The notes under the pieces are model-generated. The model made no database searches. It saw only the letters and a program-made list of their open reading frames with translations, and was not told the DNA's origin. DNA of 5,978 nucleotides from an uncultured Oscillospiraceae bacterium. GTDB taxonomy: Bacteria; Bacillota; Clostridia; Oscillospirales; Oscillospiraceae. The stretch is taken from the NCBI GenBank assembly GCA_944385645.1, contig CALWYA010000101.1:1-5978 (forward strand). The letters are read 5' to 3'. A program made the position numbers and the translations under genes. Shown here piece by piece: positions 4,657 to 5,978 of the stretch (position 1 is its first letter; each line of letters opens with the position of its first letter).

Positions 4657-5250
4657 ATGAAATTCTGTATCCTGATGGGCAGCCCCCGGCGGTCGGGCAA
4701 CACCGCCGCCCTGGTGGGGGAGTTTGCCGACGAGTGCGCCCGGATGGGGGCGGAGGCACAGGTCATCCCCCTGTACGACCGGGCGGTGAACCCCTGCCTG
4801 GGCTGCAAGGCCTGTCAGGACTGCTTCGACGGGCCCGGCTGCGTCCAGGACGACGACTTCGAGGACGTCTTCGCCGCCGTGTCGGACAGCGACGTGGTGA
4901 TCTTCGCCACCCCCATCTACGCCTGGTACTGCACCGCCCCCATGAAGGCGCTGCTGGACCGGATGGTGTACGCGGGCAGCAAGCGGTACGGCGGGAGCCG
5001 GGGCCCCGACCTGCTCGCGGGGGTGCGGGCCGCCTCCATTGTCACCTGCGGCTACCCCGCCGAGAAGGGGGCCGACCTGTGGGAGGAGGGGCTGAAGCGG
5101 ACCTGCCGCCACATGGGGATGGAGTACATGGGCCTGTTCTGCCGCCGGGACCGGGGCGGGAACGAGCCCTTTTTGGATGCTGAGAAGGCCCGGGCGGTCC
5201 GGGACTTCGCTCAGGCCCTGCGCCTGGCCATCCAGGTGGACGGCCTGTGA
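4657..5250 (+). CDS. Flavodoxin-fold NAD(P)H-dependent oxidoreductase, iron-sulfur-flavoprotein-like
   Basis: This 197-aa cytosolic protein belongs to the NADPH-dependent FMN reductase/flavodoxin-like group. The FMN phosphate loop is GSPRRSGNTAAL (8-19) after a beta strand. The flavin-contacting ATPIYAWYCTAPMKALLDRM is at 84-103, and a later strand ends in VTCGYP (129-134). A cysteine cluster sits between them: Cys47, 50, 53, 56 and 62 in PCLGCKACQDCFDGPGCVQD. The spacing Cys50-x2-Cys53-x2-Cys56-x5-Cys62 fits the compact CX2CX2CX4-7C motif of archaeal iron-sulfur flavoproteins, so a [4Fe-4S] cluster is possible; many clostridial relatives with such cysteines are uncharacterised. The substrate cannot be told. 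ATG 4657 has AGGGGAG (4644-4650) 6 nt upstream. It is the first gene after a terminator, and its stop overlaps the trmK start in GTGA, so the two are translationally coupled despite unrelated functions. Confidence 0.9.
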   Translation: MKFCILMGSPRRSGNTAALVGEFADECARMGAEAQVIPLYDRAVNPCLGCKACQDCFDGPGCVQDDDFEDVFAAVSDSDVVIFATPIYAWYCTAPMKALLDRMVYAGSKRYGGSRGPDLLAGVRAASIVTCGYPAEKGADLWEEGLKRTCRHMGMEYMGLFCRRDRGGNEPFLDAEKARAVRDFAQALRLAIQVDGL

Positions 5251-5969
5251 GCGGGCGGGCCGCGCTGTCTCCCCGGCTGGCCATGGCCGCCGGTCTGGTG
5301 CCCGGAGACAGGAAAAATATCCGTCTGGCTGACATTGGCACCGATCATGCCTACCTCCCCGTGTGGCTCCTGCAGAACCGGGGGGCCGACCTGGCCCATG
5401 TGATTGCCGCCGACCTGCGCCCCGGCCCCCTGGACCGGGCCCGGCAGACCGTCCGGGCGGCGGGGCTGGAGGGGGCGGTGGATTTCCGCCTGTGCGACGG
5501 GCTGGAGGGCCTGCGCCCCGGGGAGGCCGACGTCATCGTGATCGCCGGCATGGGGGGCGAGACCATCGCCCACATCCTGGCCTACGCCCCCTGGTACGAC
5601 TGGGCGGGGATTACCCTGATCCTCCAGCCCATGTCCTCCATGCCCGACCTGCGGGGCTGGCTGGGGGCGCACGGCTTTGCCATCGAGCGGGAGGAGCTGT
5701 GCCGAGAGGGGGATACCCTTTATACCGCCTTCCTGGTCCGGGCGGGGGCGATGCCCCCGCTGTCGCCGGGGGAGCTCTGGGCCGGGCGCAACGCTCCTGA
5801 CCCCCTGCGAGGGCCGTGGCTGGACCTGTGGCTGGCCCGGGTGGGCCGGGCCCTGGCAGGCATGTCCCAGGCCAGGGGAGAGGAGACCGCCTCCCGACGG
5901 GAGGAGCTGGAGCGGGTCCGGGCCGACCTGTTGGAGATGAAAAAGGAGTGGGAGACATGGCAACGGTAA
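5247..5969 (+). CDS. trmK: tRNA (adenine(22)-N(1))-methyltransferase TrmK
   Basis: TrmK (YqfN in B. subtilis) is a class I SAM-dependent methyltransferase that adds a methyl group to N1 of A22 in the D-arm region of some tRNAs. The 240-aa product shows the SAM-binding motif LADIGTDHAYLPVWL (27-41), the acidic strand end IAADLRPGPLDRA (53-65), and the family signature IVIAGMGGETI (97-107). LILQPMSSMPDLRGWL follows at 124-139, with EREELCREGDTLYTAFLV near 147-164. The C-terminus (about 213-239) is charged and helical, as expected for the coiled-coil tail. The GTG start at 5247 overlaps the preceding TGA in GTGA, with AGGTGG (5234-5239) 7 nt upstream. No in-frame ATG precedes Met13, and the N-terminus at GTG fits the family. 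The stop lies 13 nt inside the next gene, a probable nif3 homologue, a conserved neighbour of trmK in Firmicutes. Confidence 0.95.
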   Translation: MSGRAALSPRLAMAAGLVPGDRKNIRLADIGTDHAYLPVWLLQNRGADLAHVIAADLRPGPLDRARQTVRAAGLEGAVDFRLCDGLEGLRPGEADVIVIAGMGGETIAHILAYAPWYDWAGITLILQPMSSMPDLRGWLGAHGFAIEREELCREGDTLYTAFLVRAGAMPPLSPGELWAGRNAPDPLRGPWLDLWLARVGRALAGMSQARGEETASRREELERVRADLLEMKKEWETWQR

Positions 5970-5978
5970 GAGAGATCT
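5957..5978 (+). CDS. 5' end of a gene overlapping trmK, probably Nif3/YqfO-family protein (truncated by window edge)
   Basis: ATG at 5957 opens a frame reading Met-Ala-Thr-Val-Arg-Glu-Ile before the window ends, overlapping the last 13 nt of trmK. Ribosome-site candidates are AAAAGGAG (5941-5948) and GGAG (5951-5954); the first has the better spacing (8 nt). In Bacillus and many Clostridia, trmK (yqfN) is followed directly by yqfO, encoding a Nif3-like dinuclear-metal protein, and MATVREI is a typical opening for those proteins. Seven residues cannot prove a family, so this call rests mainly on gene order. Confidence 0.6.

Noticed and set aside
4309..5112. 267-aa antisense frame across the DUF1858 and flavoprotein genes
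   Set aside because: It spans a promoter, a terminator and two well-supported genes on the other strand; its composition is typical of codon-bias shadow.

Overview
The window looks like chromosomal sequence from a high-GC, spore-former-related Clostridia bacterium, probably Oscillospiraceae-like (Flavonifractor/Lawsonibacter type). The reasons are strong G/C at third codon positions, good AGGAG-type ribosome sites, a sigma-H-like sporulation/stationary-phase sigma factor, a DUF1858 redox protein, and a trmK-nif3 pair. The genus is inference from style. All recognised genes are on the + strand.

Layout. (1) Positions 1-2261 hold the 3' end of ruvB (Holliday junction helicase), a short SdpI-family membrane protein, and glmM (phosphoglucosamine mutase). 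They are packed with gaps of 15 and 1 nt, so probably form one transcription unit. (2) Positions 2262-2438 are intergenic, with a strong hairpin lacking a T tract and then an A-rich stretch leading into a near-consensus sigma-A promoter. Oddly, the -10 of this promoter overlaps the ATG of the sigma factor. (3) Positions 2439-3468 hold the sigma-H-like gene and a 93-aa protein with four CxxC pairs, closed by a textbook terminator. (4) Positions 3469-4276 are lower in GC and carry an XRE helix-turn-helix regulator with a C-terminal membrane segment and a small single-span basic membrane protein. The region contains two unusual structured non-coding pieces: a three-copy GCGCAAC repeat that can form competing hairpins, and a ~93-bp imperfect inverted repeat with an internal hairpin. 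(5) Positions 4287-4597 are a self-contained single-gene unit: consensus-like promoter, DUF1858 redox protein, terminator. (6) Positions 4607-5978 begin with a 15-bp palindrome. A flavodoxin-fold reductase with a five-cysteine cluster follows, then trmK (tRNA A22 N1-methyltransferase) and the first codons of a probable nif3-family gene, joined by overlaps of 4 and 13 nt.

The window is mostly housekeeping genes (recombination, cell-wall precursor, transcription, tRNA modification). I see no transposase, CRISPR array, rRNA, tRNA or defence system. The best leads are regulatory: the promoter lying on the sigma-factor start codon, the G8 run inside the same gene, and the two structured intergenic regions flanking the XRE gene.
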